Assembly (NCBI GenBank): GCA_036936605.1
Contig: JAUPFV010000005.1
Span: 235,319,770 to 235,383,769, forward strand
DNA from: Limnanthes douglasii subsp. nivea
Lineage: Eukaryota; Streptophyta; Magnoliopsida; Brassicales; Limnanthaceae
Reading direction: 5' to 3'
Length of the DNA stretch: 64,000 nt
Numbering within the stretch: position 1 is the first letter of the stretch; every line of letters starts with the position of its first letter. Below are positions 22,534 to 34,179 of this stretch, piece by piece. Position numbers and translations under genes: made by a program. The notes under the pieces are model-generated. The model made no database searches, was not told the origin of the DNA, and saw only the letters and a program-made list of their open reading frames with translations.

Positions 22534-25272
22534 TTAGCTCATCTGCTCACCTATCAGGTCCAAACCGACGACAAGAAATGACAAACCTTGAAACAACAAG
22601 AAGTAGAAATGAATACCATGAGCCGACAAAAAGCTTCTTGCAGCTGCAGTAAGCAGAAGAAAAGCAAGAGCAAGCTCTTTTCTATACAGCTTGTTTGTCT
22701 TCGTTACAGGAACAACAACTACTTCTTGTTCCTGTTCCTTAAGTTTAGCCAATAATTCTAGACCAGACTCAGAATGTCGCCTCGAGATTTTCTCTTCTCT
22801 TTCTGCAAAAGCTAATAAGTCCGATTCAGACGATCGGCCTGTTTTCTTGGTTACTACCCATTCGTATGCGCTTCCTAGTTGAAACAATCCGGAAATCATG
22901 GCGTTGAACTTTGTGACTGACATTGTGTTTTCAAACAGAAGGTAAGGGACCAAGAAAGGGAATGATTGTGGAGATGGAAGAATATTTAATAGGGACATGA
23001 ATATCGGGATATAGCAGATTACCCAAATGGATAATTCTGCTTCGGGTATAAACATCGTCAACGGTAGTATGATACAAAACAATGTGAATGAGTAGAAGGG
23101 TAGTATAAGTTTTCTTAAAAGAAAGAATAGAAATATCAAGTTCGCCTTCTTCCATATCGATATCTGCACAAAATCGTAAACTGTTAGAATCTAAATATAA
23201 CAATCACGATTTGGTTTAGTAGTTTACGAAAACTTAGTCTACATATAAGTGCGTCGTCCATCAGTCTATAATATATTTCAGTTTCTAACATAGACCTTAA
23301 TATCAAGCATCCTAGAGTTTAGTGCTGTTTTGATAAAAACGAGGTTTTGAGCTAACCTTGGAGGATAAAACAGCAGGTAGACAAAGGCGAAAGAGCTGCA
23401 TAGGACCGGAATGCCAGCGATGTTGCTGTTTCTTATAAGCTTCATAAGACTCGGGTACTTCGCATAGTACTTTTACGTCATTAAGGTAAATAAACTTCCA
23501 GCCATTTAAGTGCGCACGAACTGCGATGTCCATGTCCTCCACCGTAGTTCTTTCTAACCACCCACCTGATTCCTCTAAAGCCTTGATCCTCCATACTCCG
23601 GCTGTTCCGTTAAAGCCGAAGAAATTAAGGAAAACACTACTCACTTGCTGCTCCACTTCAAAATGAAAGCATAAATTAACGTTCTGCAGTCTTGTTAGTA
23701 AATTTTCATCTTTATTAACAAAAGACCAGCGAGCCTGAACCAAACCTAGTTCCGGATTTCCCTGCAAAAAAAGGGTCCATGTTAGTTAATTGGTCTGAAA
23801 GTCACCACCTCGCTTCTCTTTTTCCGAAACATATAGAACCAATATAATTGCTCTAGCCAAAAGCTATTCACTGTTTCTCAAAAAGTTACCTTAAAATGAG
23901 GAACAGTCTGCTTAAGGAAATCGGGGTTAGGAGTGAAATCCGCATCAAATATTGCGACAAATTCATAGTCTTTCACATAATCACAACCCATGGCAGATTT
24001 CAAGTTTCCAGCTTTGTAGCCTGTTCTTATCAATCTGTGTCTGTAGATTATGTTAGCTCCTTTCTCGCGCCATTCAGTCACTTCTTCTTTGATCAGGATC
24101 TGCAGATTCGTGTCGCTTGAATCGTCAAGCACTTGGATCAAAATTCGATCTTTTGGCCAATCCAGTTGACAGGCTGCTGCTATTGATTGTTCATACACCT
24201 GAAGATTCATTATAATTGTGTGGTGTTTGAAAAGTCAGATCTTGATTAACAGAGAAGGATCACTAGTAACTAACTAAAACAGTCAAGTTCATAGTAGCGG
24301 AATTTCCATATTCAACTTCACATCACACACTTAGAGACTAATACTAGCTTAAACACATCATTTAATACACTTGAACCAAATCTTATCATTGTTAAACATA
24401 ATAAGTAAATGAATATCAAATTCTCCATGATAGACACTTTGTTAGATTCTCCATGAAACTACAGTGACATGGTGATATCCTAAAGTTTGATTGGTTGGTT
24501 CTTAAATTGTTGGCCCATTTTAATAAGTACTTGTGTTTTGTGTGACCACCATTGTAGGTAACATGTAACTATCAAAGTATTCCAATAGACAGATCACATG
24601 AAACAAAAAATTTACCTCTCTCTCATTGCACATAGGAATTTGAACAAGCACCATAGGAAAGCTTGAATTATCTTCAAGATCAAAAGCATCACCATTTATA
24701 GTTGGTTTGATTTTCTTCAACTTAATCCAGAAACATCCAATACAAAGAACCAACCGATCCAGTGACTGGATCAAGAACAGAACCGTACAGAACTTCGAAA
24801 GAAGTACCAAAGCAGGTGCGATATAGTCGACCCGAAACGAAATCCAAGCCATGTATGATAATTCAACAAGACCTTGAACTTCCCACGGATGAATCATACT
24901 CAAATTCCATTTCTTGAAATGTGCAACGATTTCCACAACCAAACCTGCAATAGATATGATTAAAAAGGCTTTCAGAAATCTGTAAAGTAACTTTCCTCGA
25001 CTTTTAGGATCTTCTTCTCCTGTCACGCCGTCTGATGAAGAAACTCGTTTTTTGACCGAAACAAACATGCCCTTAAACGCCATTGCCATCCATGAAAGAC
25101 AAGAAATGATTTTTTGAGCTTTGAGTAATAGAAACCAAGTGAATTGCTTGCGGCTGACGACTTTCTGTTTGTCTGGAATCAACGGTGATTCGGAATCGGA
25201 ACCGTAGATCTCCACCAGTGGGAAGTTGTTGTTTGACTTTTCAATGGTGACCACAACTGAGTTTGGAGCCAT
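22534..25272 (-). CDS. CSLC: Cellulose synthase-like C (xyloglucan glucan synthase), 4 exons
   Basis: CSLC proteins are Golgi membrane GT2 enzymes that build the beta-1,4-glucan backbone of xyloglucan from UDP-glucose. Exons: 25272-24616, 24198-23890, 23761-23357 and 23163-22534. All junctions are GT-AG in phase 0, and the total is 2001 nt (666 residues), close to the family length. The processive GT2 signature is complete: DD at about residues 244-245, DAD at 304-306, ED in TTVEDMD at about 397-398, and QQHRW at 434-438. Membrane segments lie around residues 95-120 and 160-195, with several after the QQHRW loop, and the protein ends DLIGEQMS. The start codon was chosen because MAPNSVVV opens the usual CSLC N terminus; an upstream in-frame ATG at 25329 would add 19 hydrophobic residues. 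No break is seen. The subfamily member (CSLC5 or CSLC12-like) is not resolved. Confidence 0.95.
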
Positions 25273-25487
25273 TTTGACTAAATTTAAAAGAAAACCAATC
25301 AGAACCCAGATTAGGATATCGGAGAACAAGAAATGGGTAGGTGTTGGAATTTGATTTGGATTAAATATGAATCAAAGAAACCAAGAAAACACTACAATAA
25401 TTTATTGATATGAAGTAAAGAAAGAAAGATAGAGAGAGATGAGTAGTAGTATATCATGTGATTGTGAGTAAGCTACTACTAATAAAT

Positions 25488-25545
25488 AAGAGAAGAGAAG
25501 AGAAGAGAAGAGAAGAGAAGAGAAGAGATGAGAAGAGTAGAGGAG
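25488..25545 (+). repeat. (AGAAG)n microsatellite upstream of CSLC
   Basis: About eight copies of a 5-bp unit. On the CSLC strand this is a CT-rich tract 220-270 bp upstream of the start codon, in the probable 5' UTR or core promoter, where plant genes often carry pyrimidine patches. Confidence 0.75.
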
Positions 25546-26589
25546 AGTTTCAATGTCTTGTTTAGTTAGCTAAGCTCAATCATACGCATACCGATAATTA
25601 TGCAACATGTGATTGAGTTAAATAGAGAAACATGGGTAGTACTAGTAGTAGTCAACTTAAGAAGATCTAACTTCTGGGTTGGTAATAAAAATAGGGTTGT
25701 ATGTCAAAAAGGTAAAAGATGTACTATTTTATTAGCAATATAATTAGTGCCGAAACAACTATGTACAGACAGAGCCAAACGGGATCAGCTTTCAGAAAAC
25801 ACGTCTTGCTGGTGCTGTCTATTGATTGGTCCACCACCGTGTGCAACAACCAGCTTGCTTTGTAGTTTTAAAATTGAAAAGATGTTACATGTATTTTGAC
25901 TCAACCAGTTACAAGGAACTTTCATTACTATGAATTATGATCATAGTTTTTTAAAAGATTTAAATCTTAGACGGTGGATATTGAGATCCTTAATTTAATC
26001 TTTTGTGCAAACGGGGGATGATGATAAGGCCGTTGGATCTTGAAATAGAGGAACTTGTTTAGAGTATTTTAATGTAGTTCAACTGAGACTAATTTAGTTG
26101 GAATACTATGAAGCAGCGGTTGTCATACACTTCATTTATAATATTTTCTTCTTTTTTTTGTCATTGTGGTTAAATGTTGTCTCACATATTTGGAAATAAA
26201 TTTGATAAATAAATATTGGTGACAAAATTTAACTTAAAATTATTGTTTTATTTATATCTATTTTAACGGTTAATAGTTGGTTGGAATCATAAGTTGTGCG
26301 TGTATTTTATTTTAAGATGACAATTGTTAGTTTAAAACATGTTATCAAAATATAAAAAACCACTACGTTTTATAATTAATAAAGTATGTGAAAATAAAAA
26401 CATAAAATACTATTAATAAATAAATTATTAGTTTAAAAAAAACATTAAATTAAAATAAAATAGTTTATACAAATACCTATAACATACATCGTGGAGAAAC
26501 ACTATCGACCAAAAAAAAAGGATGTCGATATAGTGAATATAAATACAAAAAGAAAATGGATAGTGAATTAAAACTAAACTAAAGATAAC
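25546..26589. other. AT-rich intergenic region
   Basis: It should include the CSLC promoter. No further gene is recognised, and an AT-rich tract lies at about 26140-26460. Confidence 0.5.
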
Positions 26590-27730
26590 AAACAACAACT
26601 GAAATAACAGGGTGCAAGCCCATCAGATCCAAAGAAGCCAATAGTTAAAGGAAGTCCATAACGAGCGACTAATAGAATAATGGAGAACCTGCAAAAAGAG
26701 AATAAGTTAGAGGTAGACAATGAAAACTACGAGGGAATCTTGGAACCAAAGAATCTAAAACGAAAATCGGAGAAGATCTGTTTAGATACCAAAGAGGCAG
26801 TGGCAGGAGGGGAACCAGAAACTCTGGAATTCCTTTCCCGCCAGACGTGGTACATAGCTGCGCCAAACAAGTATGCCAAACATGACATTTTCGAGATTGA
26901 GACCAATTGGATGCCTCACAAATCCAAGAGATCTAACAAGAGCTAATGAGGGGAAAACCCAACATAGAAGTAAATTAGATCCACATATTTTTGGTGAAAC
27001 TACAATTAAAGAGGAGATGAGAGATAGTTACAGTTTCAGAGTGACAAAGGACACAACCCGGAGGGAAATTATATCCCCAACTCTGGAGCTTGTCACGAGT
27101 TGAAAGCTTGCCAAGGATGGTCAGCCACAAGATAAAGGAGTGACGAGGGATATTAAGATTGTTCCAAACTAACCCAGCCCCCTCCCCCCCCCCCCCCCCC
27201 CCCACTTAAAGGACATGCTGGCGAATGGCCAAGTAGATATCTTTGATAATAAAGTTGAGTTTGCCAGCCTTCGTAGTCCAGTATGGAACACCATAAGAGA
27301 TGATGTTAGGAGGAGGGAGTGCAAGAATGAGATTCTAAATTTCCAAGAGAGAGGAACAGTTCCTTGCTCTGGCCGATCTAAAGTTCGGCGGCCAGAACCA
27401 TTGACCGTTAAAAATGACGTTCGAGACTAAAATATTTTTCCCCAACCTAGAACCAGAGATGATATTAATACCATAATGATTAGTCAGGGAGGAGGGAAAA
27501 AATCATGGGTCAAACCAGAAGGATGTGCTCGCACCATAACAATCCTGTATAACTTGCAAGCAGTAGAACGAAAACGTAAAATCTTCCTCCAAATCCAAAA
27601 GGGGATGAACCAATAGTAAGATCTCAAAAATTATCGGCTTTAATTGTTTCTGAGTGAATCCAAACACTCCAAATGAAATTTTTACTATTACTAATGATAG
27701 ATCATAGATACTTAAGGACAACCGCCTCAT
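26590..27730 (-). mobile_element. LINE-C: 3' part of an L1-type LINE without RNase H
   Basis: The minus strand from about 27640 holds the C-terminal half of a LINE ORF2: WIWRKILRFRS, then GASTSFWFDP (near 27510), VSNVIFNGQWFWP (near 27415) and YWTTKAGKLNF (near 27280). The zf-RVT finger follows (RHSFILWLTILGKLSTRDKL, then GCVLC and ISHLLFNCSF, near 27145-26985). The last recognisable block is HVWHTCLAQLC near 26880. Several frameshifts and stops are present, and a run of about 19 C at 27184-27202 interrupts it. No RNase H follows, so this is a different LINE lineage from the copies at 1-6, 7, 34 and 60 kb. Confidence 0.8.
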
Positions 27731-27890
27731 TCTATATTTTTAACCGTCCTCCCTAGTGGAAGAAATAACTTTGGATGAATTTTTATATAAGAAAGTCAAA
27801 CTTTACCCTCAACTAAAATAAAATACCCTCTAAAATTTAAAAGGTATCCAAAACCAAAAATATACACTATTTAAATTTAAAAGGTACACA

Positions 27891-27892
<2 letters not shown>

Positions 27893-27962
<70 letters not shown>
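27893..27962. repeat. (AT)n microsatellite
   Basis: Roughly 70 bp of nearly pure AT dinucleotide with one phase slip near 27930. Confidence 0.9.
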
Positions 27963-27968
<6 letters not shown>

Positions 27969-28904
27969 TAGTTATATACGACTAATTATGTTTTATCAAA
28001 ATGACATTTTTCACTATTCGGTGTACTTATTTTTAAAATTGAAAATCATAAAAGTATTCGATCATTTTTTTTTTCTCATTTTCTGATTTTAATCTCGGTT
28101 TACTTTTTTTTTCATATTTAATTTTTTTGTTTCATTTTGTTTTTCCCTTCTTTATCTTGCATTTAGAATTTTCGATTATTTGGATGCTAGGTGATTTTCA
28201 ATTTTATTTTGTGTTTTTTTCTTTTTTATTTTACTGTTAGGTATGCAGTTTTTACCACTATCACTACAATATAATGTCTTAAAGTATTTTATTTTTTTTA
28301 TAATTTAGTTTCTAAAGTATTTTTTTGAGCTTTTGTAAATAGATTTTGGATTTCAAAACGCTCGTTATAAAAGATATAAAAAAACGACATAGGAAATACG
28401 CAATGCAAAACTTTAATTATTGAAAACGAAAAACTTTACAAATACGAAATGCGAAACCAAGGTTAAACGAAATGTGAAATGCAAAACCATGGTTGAATTT
28501 GATTTTTTTATCTAAGTGAAATAAAAATTAGTGTTTTATGCAAGATAAGAAATCATAATTAATCAAAATAAGAAACCAGAGTTAATGTTGATGAAATCGG
28601 ATTCTTCAGCTACAGAGTCTTGACTTAATCCGAAGGGCAGTTCGAACCATGACCACTATTATAAAACTCCGAACAGGACAAATGTAATAAATGTTGACTA
28701 AGATAGTTGCTAGTCACTTCAAACCAGATTACTAATAGGCCCTTAAACTTGACGCGACTTCACAATGCGACCCAAAATGAGGATAATCAAAATTTATTAC
28801 CAGCACACAACTTAATTATCTAACTACTCACTACTCTAAACATTAAATTCCACAAAACATCCAAAACACTTTACAAAATTACCCTCAGACTAAAATAAAC
28901 CACA
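27963..28904. other. T-rich spacer with scattered repeat-like words
   Basis: No gene is seen. From about 28380 there are dispersed GAAATGCGAAACC-like words, which are outliers of the array that starts near 28905. The piece at 28585-28870 is not repetitive and not recognised. Confidence 0.45.
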
Positions 28905-29700
28905 TCAAATGTGAAATTTGAAATGCAAAATGTGAAACCAGTGCTAATGAGAAGTGCGAAAACTAATTTTAATGCGAAATAATAAATCAATTTTAATACG
29001 AAAAGAGAAACCATTGTTATTGCGAAATGCAAAACCAATGTTAATGTAAAATGAAAAACCAACATTAATACGAAATACAAAACTAGTGTTAATGCGAAAT
29101 GTAAAACTAGTGTTAATGCGAAATGTAAAACTAGTGTTAATGCAAAATGAAAAACCAACGTTAATGAAAAATACAAAACCAACATTAATGTCAATTGCGA
29201 AACAATGTTAATGCAAAATGAGAAATTAACTTTAATACGAAATGTGAAACTAACGTTAATGCAAAATATGAAACCATAGTTACTGAAAAATGTGAAACAA
29301 TACTAATGAGAAATGCAAACCTAGTGCTAATGCGAAATGCGAACCTAATGTTAATGCAAAATGAGAAACCAATGTTAATGCAAAATGGAAACATAATGTT
29401 AATGCGAAATGAGAAACCAGTTTGAATGCGAAATGTGAAACCAATTTTAATAAGAAATTTGAAACCAATTTTAATGTGAAATGAGAAATGATAGTTAATG
29501 CAAAAATTAAAACCATTGTTAATACAAATTTTGAAACTAGTGTTAATAAAAAAAGGAAACCATTTTTAATGAAAAAAACTAGTGTTAATCGAAATACAAA
29601 AATAATGTTACTATGAAATAAGAAAACAATGTAAATGCGAAATACGAAACCAGTTTGAATACATAATGAGAAACTATTATTAATGCGAAATAAAAAAACT
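28905..29700 (+). repeat. 24-bp minisatellite array
   Basis: About 30 diverged copies of a unit close to GCGAAATGTAAAACTAGTGT followed by TAAT. Since 24 is a multiple of three, minus-strand frames stay open and give eight-residue repeats (HFALTLVL-like). I treat these as by-products, not genes. Confidence 0.9.
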
Positions 29701-29734
29701 AGTTCAATTCGTAGGACAAACCCCATATTCTATA

Positions 29735-30265
29735 ATACGATGTCCTAATACAATTTAACTTTCTGAAATGAAATCTCTCATAATTTAGACCATGATTAAT
29801 GTCTACAACTCGTTTTTTCTTCTTGGCTGGATTCAGCCGCTTATGATAACTCGTTAGTGATTTGTAGAATTCTTTAATTAAAAGCTTAATATAATGACTA
29901 AGAGCGTTGATCTCACGTGTATCCATTACCAGCTAACCTATGGATTCTTTGAGTTATCTCAATATCTACAACAATTCCTCTTGGTCTCTGTAACTCGAAG
30001 ATACATTAGTATTAGGAGGGCAATTATTAGGCTCATTTAAATAGACACTCATTGAACGTGAGGGTAAATGTTTTGAGTTTAACTTAGATGTTTTAGTTTT
30101 TGATGATTTATCTTTAATTTCGAAGTCTAAATATCTCTTGATTGGAACAACAATTCTTTTTATTATAATACATAACCTTTTTATTTTTAATCTCTGTTTA
30201 TCTTGTACATCTTGCATTAATGAATTTTCGAAACTAGGAAAATGATTTATGTATGCATTCATCAT
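29735..30265 (-). pseudogene. Gypsy-1 linker and start of RT
   Basis: After the protease, KTSKLNSKHLPSRSMSVYLN corresponds to the 'L-K-P-L-P-S-H-L' linker of Athila-type pol. YKSLTSYHKRLNP near 29865 corresponds to the segment just before RT. Recognisable RT ends near 29740 at the edge of the repeat array. Confidence 0.65.
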
Positions 30266-30531
30266 TGTGTGTTACTACTAGATTAATCAAACAACATTAG
30301 CATCCTTAAGAAGCTTCAAATCATCTAATACGCTAAACTTTACTCGCTCATCATTTATGCATAAAATTAATTGGATGAGAAAGGTAAGAAAGGTTGACCT
30401 AGAATGAGAGATACAAATCTATCATCCATCATGTCTATAAATAAAAAATTAATAGATAAGATCAATTTATCAACTTTAATCAAAACATCTTCTAATATGT
30501 ATTTAGGATATATAAAAGACATATCAGCTAA

Positions 30532-30735
30532 TTATACTGAAATATTTGTAGCCTTTATTTTATTGTTTCCTAATTTTTTACAAATAGAAAAATGCATTAA
30601 GTTGATACTAGTGGCTAAATCAGATAAACATTTATCAAACACTAAATTACCAATTTTATAAGACAAAGTCAAACTGCATGGATCTTTCAGATTTGGTGGT
30701 AATTTCTTATGAATTATTGTACTGCAATTTTTCAT
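30532..30735 (-). pseudogene. Gypsy-1 protease remnant
   Basis: The blocks NCSTIIHKKLPPNLKDPCSL, CLSDLATSINLMHFSI and KLGNN match the aspartic protease of Athila-type elements. The catalytic D-x-G-A is preserved only as DLAT, with G replaced by A, so it is inactive. Confidence 0.8.
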
Positions 30736-31949
30736 TCAATGCAACTGGCTCAAAAGCTCTGAATTTCCTTTTATGTGAAATGATATCATTGCGAAACTTG
30801 TTTATTTAGGTATTTTCTCCACCAACTTTGCAAAATGCATATTAACTTCCGTTGTGAAAAAGTTCAAAAAATTAGAGAATTTATTCTTAAAATTTTATTT
30901 ATTCATTCGGCTTGGGTAAGGAACTTGTGGTGCATATTTTGAGATTGGATGAAGATTATGGGTTTCATTTGGGTTTGTTCGCAATCAACATGATCCTTGT
31001 TTTCATCAGGAGCTGCTGCTTTTTAGAGTAGTGTTGCTGTGATTTCGACATTATGTGTCAGGTCTAGTTTGGTTTCCGTAATGAGGGTCAAAGATTGTTT
31101 CTTTGCCACGATCTATAATGTTGTTGTCATGATCAAGTGTTAATTCATGGCCATTGATCCAATATCAATTGATGATACCATGATCTTGGTCAAGTGCAGG
31201 TTATTTACTGCGATCTGTTATGATGTTGTCGCATCCAAGTTTATTTATGTCAGGTATGAGTCAGTTGATGCGTCCAAGTTTAAGGTTGTTGTGTTCAAGA
31301 CCTAGAATATTATTAAACGAATTATCGTCAGTTAAAATTTGGTTATGATTATTTACCTATTTGTTGTGATCACCAATAGACTCTTCTCTTTGAACTATTT
31401 GTCCTTCAATTCTTAGCGTGATCACATTAACTTGCTTTGGTTATTTTTCGTGTTAATGGGCCACATTTCTTAAATTTTAGATGTCATTATCAAATGTAGT
31501 TGTCCTAATTAAACCTCTTATTTCTCTAGGTTTGCTTCATGATTTTGAACTCATGTTTCGATATTTTTCATCATCGACTCAATTCTCTCAAAGCGAGGTG
31601 TAAAAGATTCAATAAACTTGTTCATATTCTCTTTAAAGATTGCTTTCCTTTTCAACTTGTCAAAGTCCTCATATTTCCATACATTATCGTGAATCTTCTA
31701 AGAAAAGTTTAGATTTTTCATGCTATATACTTAATAATTATCTAAAAAATAAGGTTTAAGCGCATGTTGGTTACACCTCACATACATGATATCATTGGGT
31801 TATGTGAATTAATTTGCTATGGGTGGATGGTAAGCATTCACATTTGATATTGCAACCGAATTCATCTCCATTTGATTTATCCAGTTGCTCAAGCACTGCT
31901 ATTTTCACTTTCATGATAATCTTATTTTTTAGCATACATCTCATACTTT

Positions 31950-32580
31950 TTCTCATTATATGCGTAGTTTAAGTAGATAAGAAATCCAATAATTTGTATG
32001 CTTCTTCTAGCATCTTCTTCATTAGAGACCCACCACTAACATCGTCAATCATCACTTTATTATTCTTTAATAGTACATTGTAAAACATTTAGACTATCAT
32101 CCATGTTAGGATTCTATGGTGAGGCTATTTGCGTAACAGCTCCCTATATCGTTCCCATGAGTCATAAGTGGACTCATCATTTCCTTAAGCTTAATTGCTG
32201 ATATCGTTTTAGAATTTTGTCATCTTCACTTGAGGAAAGTACGTAGACAAGAATAGTTTAGCTAGTCGGTCCCAAGTTGTGATAGAACTAGCCGATAACA
32301 ATTGAAGTCAAGACTTGTCTTTTACCTTGAGAGAAAATGAGAACAATCTCAGTTGTATTGCATTAGCTAGAACATTGGTATATTTACATGTATCGTAGAG
32401 CTCCAGGAAACCACCTAGATATGTGTTTGAGTACTGTTCTGACTCTCCGACAAAAATATTATTTTGAATCATATTGATCAATGTTGGTTTGATCTCAAAA
32501 TATATTGTATATACTGTTGGTCTCACTATGCTTGAAGTGAATCCCATAAGCGAGGGACTAAAAGAGGAGGCTTTTTTCAC
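31950..32580 (-). pseudogene. Gypsy-1 gag remnant
   Basis: The minus strand from 32580 reads SLMGFTSSIVRPTVY, then FEIKPTLINMIQNN, LELYDTCKYTNV and AIQLRLFSFSLKVKDKSW. It continues as TTWDRLAKLFLSTYFP, SWERYRELLRK and MIDDVSGGSLMKK. These blocks match Athila-type gag from its N terminus through the capsid domain. Stops appear from about 32190 leftward. Confidence 0.85.
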
Positions 32581-34179
32581 CTATTATATAAATAATAAAA
32601 TAAAAAAGATTAAAATATCTTAATATATATATATATAAACAAAATTAGAATGCCTCCCCAACAAGAACACCAAAAACTTGATAGGAAAAATTACAAGTGT
32701 TGTTTATAAGTGGTTGAAGACTATGTATCAAACCATATGGAGGAATCATTATTTGGATATATTCAAAGTAAAATGAAAAATAATAAAATCTAATAAAAAA
32801 CAGATAATAAAATCTAATATATGCTGAAAATATAAAATTTGTTATCCGTAGATATAAAGTTGTTGTTTATTAAATACTATAACATATTATATTTCTAGTC
32901 CCCTACCTCATTCAATTGGATCATGCAATCTAAGAACTCAGTTCAGGTTTTATTTGGTCATGGTCGTAGCGCACTACTTATTCAACCCAGTGGTATTATT
33001 ATATTTCTTCATAAATTGATTTTACATAACGGTCTCATCCTAGACCTAATATAATTGAATCCGTAGGTAACTGAAAGCATCATGTTCAATAATAATACTA
33101 TTTAAATTAAAAGTTTAATTTATAAAAATGTATATACATAGTTTTTTAACAAAAACAAAAGATTAGCTCATGCTAATCATGTTCATGATATAAACATATA
33201 AAAATGAACAAAGGCAAAAGAAATAGTTGAAAAAAACAGTGTTTGATTTTCTGCCGTCTGAATCTCTTGTGTGTTTGATGTGTTAGAGTTTTATTTATAT
33301 GAAGAATAATGGGTTTTTTTTATTGAATCCTAATATCCTACAAAATAAAACCCATATTCAAAAGAATAAAATTATAATCCTCATTAAATAAAATGAAAGA
33401 ATTAATTTATTAAATATTAAGATATAATAATTTATTATAAGGAACCAAATATTTTCTTCTTTTTCTAAAAATAAAATCATAATACTCATAAAATAAAATA
33501 AAAATAAAGAATTATTTTATTCTTTTAAATTATTATTTTTAAACAAATGAAACGTTTTCTATTGATATGAAGAGTTTAAACATGAGAGAATGAAATAACA
33601 TGCGCCAAACTAATAAAAATGAGCTAAAATGAAAACATGACAAAATACTATTTGCTGGATCATTTGAAATCAAACAGACGAGCTGATACTTCCCACGTAA
33701 TAGGACTCATTCGAGCTAAAGACAACATGATAGTCAGCAAGAAATCATGCAAGCAACCGAGAGTATGAAAGGATGATTGAGGAGAGGCAAAGAATGGATG
33801 AATCGAGATGACAGAGATGACGATGATTACGATTGGTCTATCATGTGTTCGATGAAATGCTTCCGAACCACAAGAGACCGAGCTTGATAAATCGGTAAAG
33901 ATAGGTTCATAATGGATTGCTGCTGGCAAGGATTTCATGAAGGACCGGAAAGAAGAGCGTCCAACACAAGTAGAAACAATTTTAATCTTCAGACATAAAG
34001 CTTACAGTCTTTAATCTTCCTGATGATGGCTAACAAAATTCCAGAAGCTTGACTAATATAAAAACCTGAAATAAATTTAATAATAAAACTATGCAAATAT
34101 TTATCAGGTTTACTGCAACAAACAAAGATTGTTAGTAGAGCTCAAACTATAATTAGAGATGATTAGTCATTTATATATT
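32581..34179. other. Spacer with no recognised gene
   Basis: The 5' UTR and LTR of Gypsy-1 are expected here, but I cannot delimit them. A minus-strand open frame of 92 codons at 33660-33938 shows no family resemblance. The rest is AT-rich. Confidence 0.4.

Larger units (their letters stand above)
29735..32580 (-). mobile_element. Gypsy-1: Athila-type Ty3/gypsy remnant, truncated in RT
   Basis: The minus strand carries gag, protease and the linker into RT in the order of an Athila-type Ty3/gypsy element. It breaks off at about 29735, where the 24-bp array begins. The rest of RT, RNase H, integrase and the 3' LTR are missing. No 5' LTR could be recognised to the right of 32580. There are many stops. 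Confidence 0.8.

Noticed and set aside
28871..29726. Long minus-strand frames with HFALTLVL-like repeats as a membrane protein
   Set aside because: They are direct translations of the 24-bp minisatellite. The unit length keeps any frame open, and there is no start context, conservation or non-repeat domain.
33660..33938. Minus-strand 92-residue open frame as a gene
   Set aside because: No family resemblance, signal or neighbours. A frame this length is expected by chance in this much sequence.
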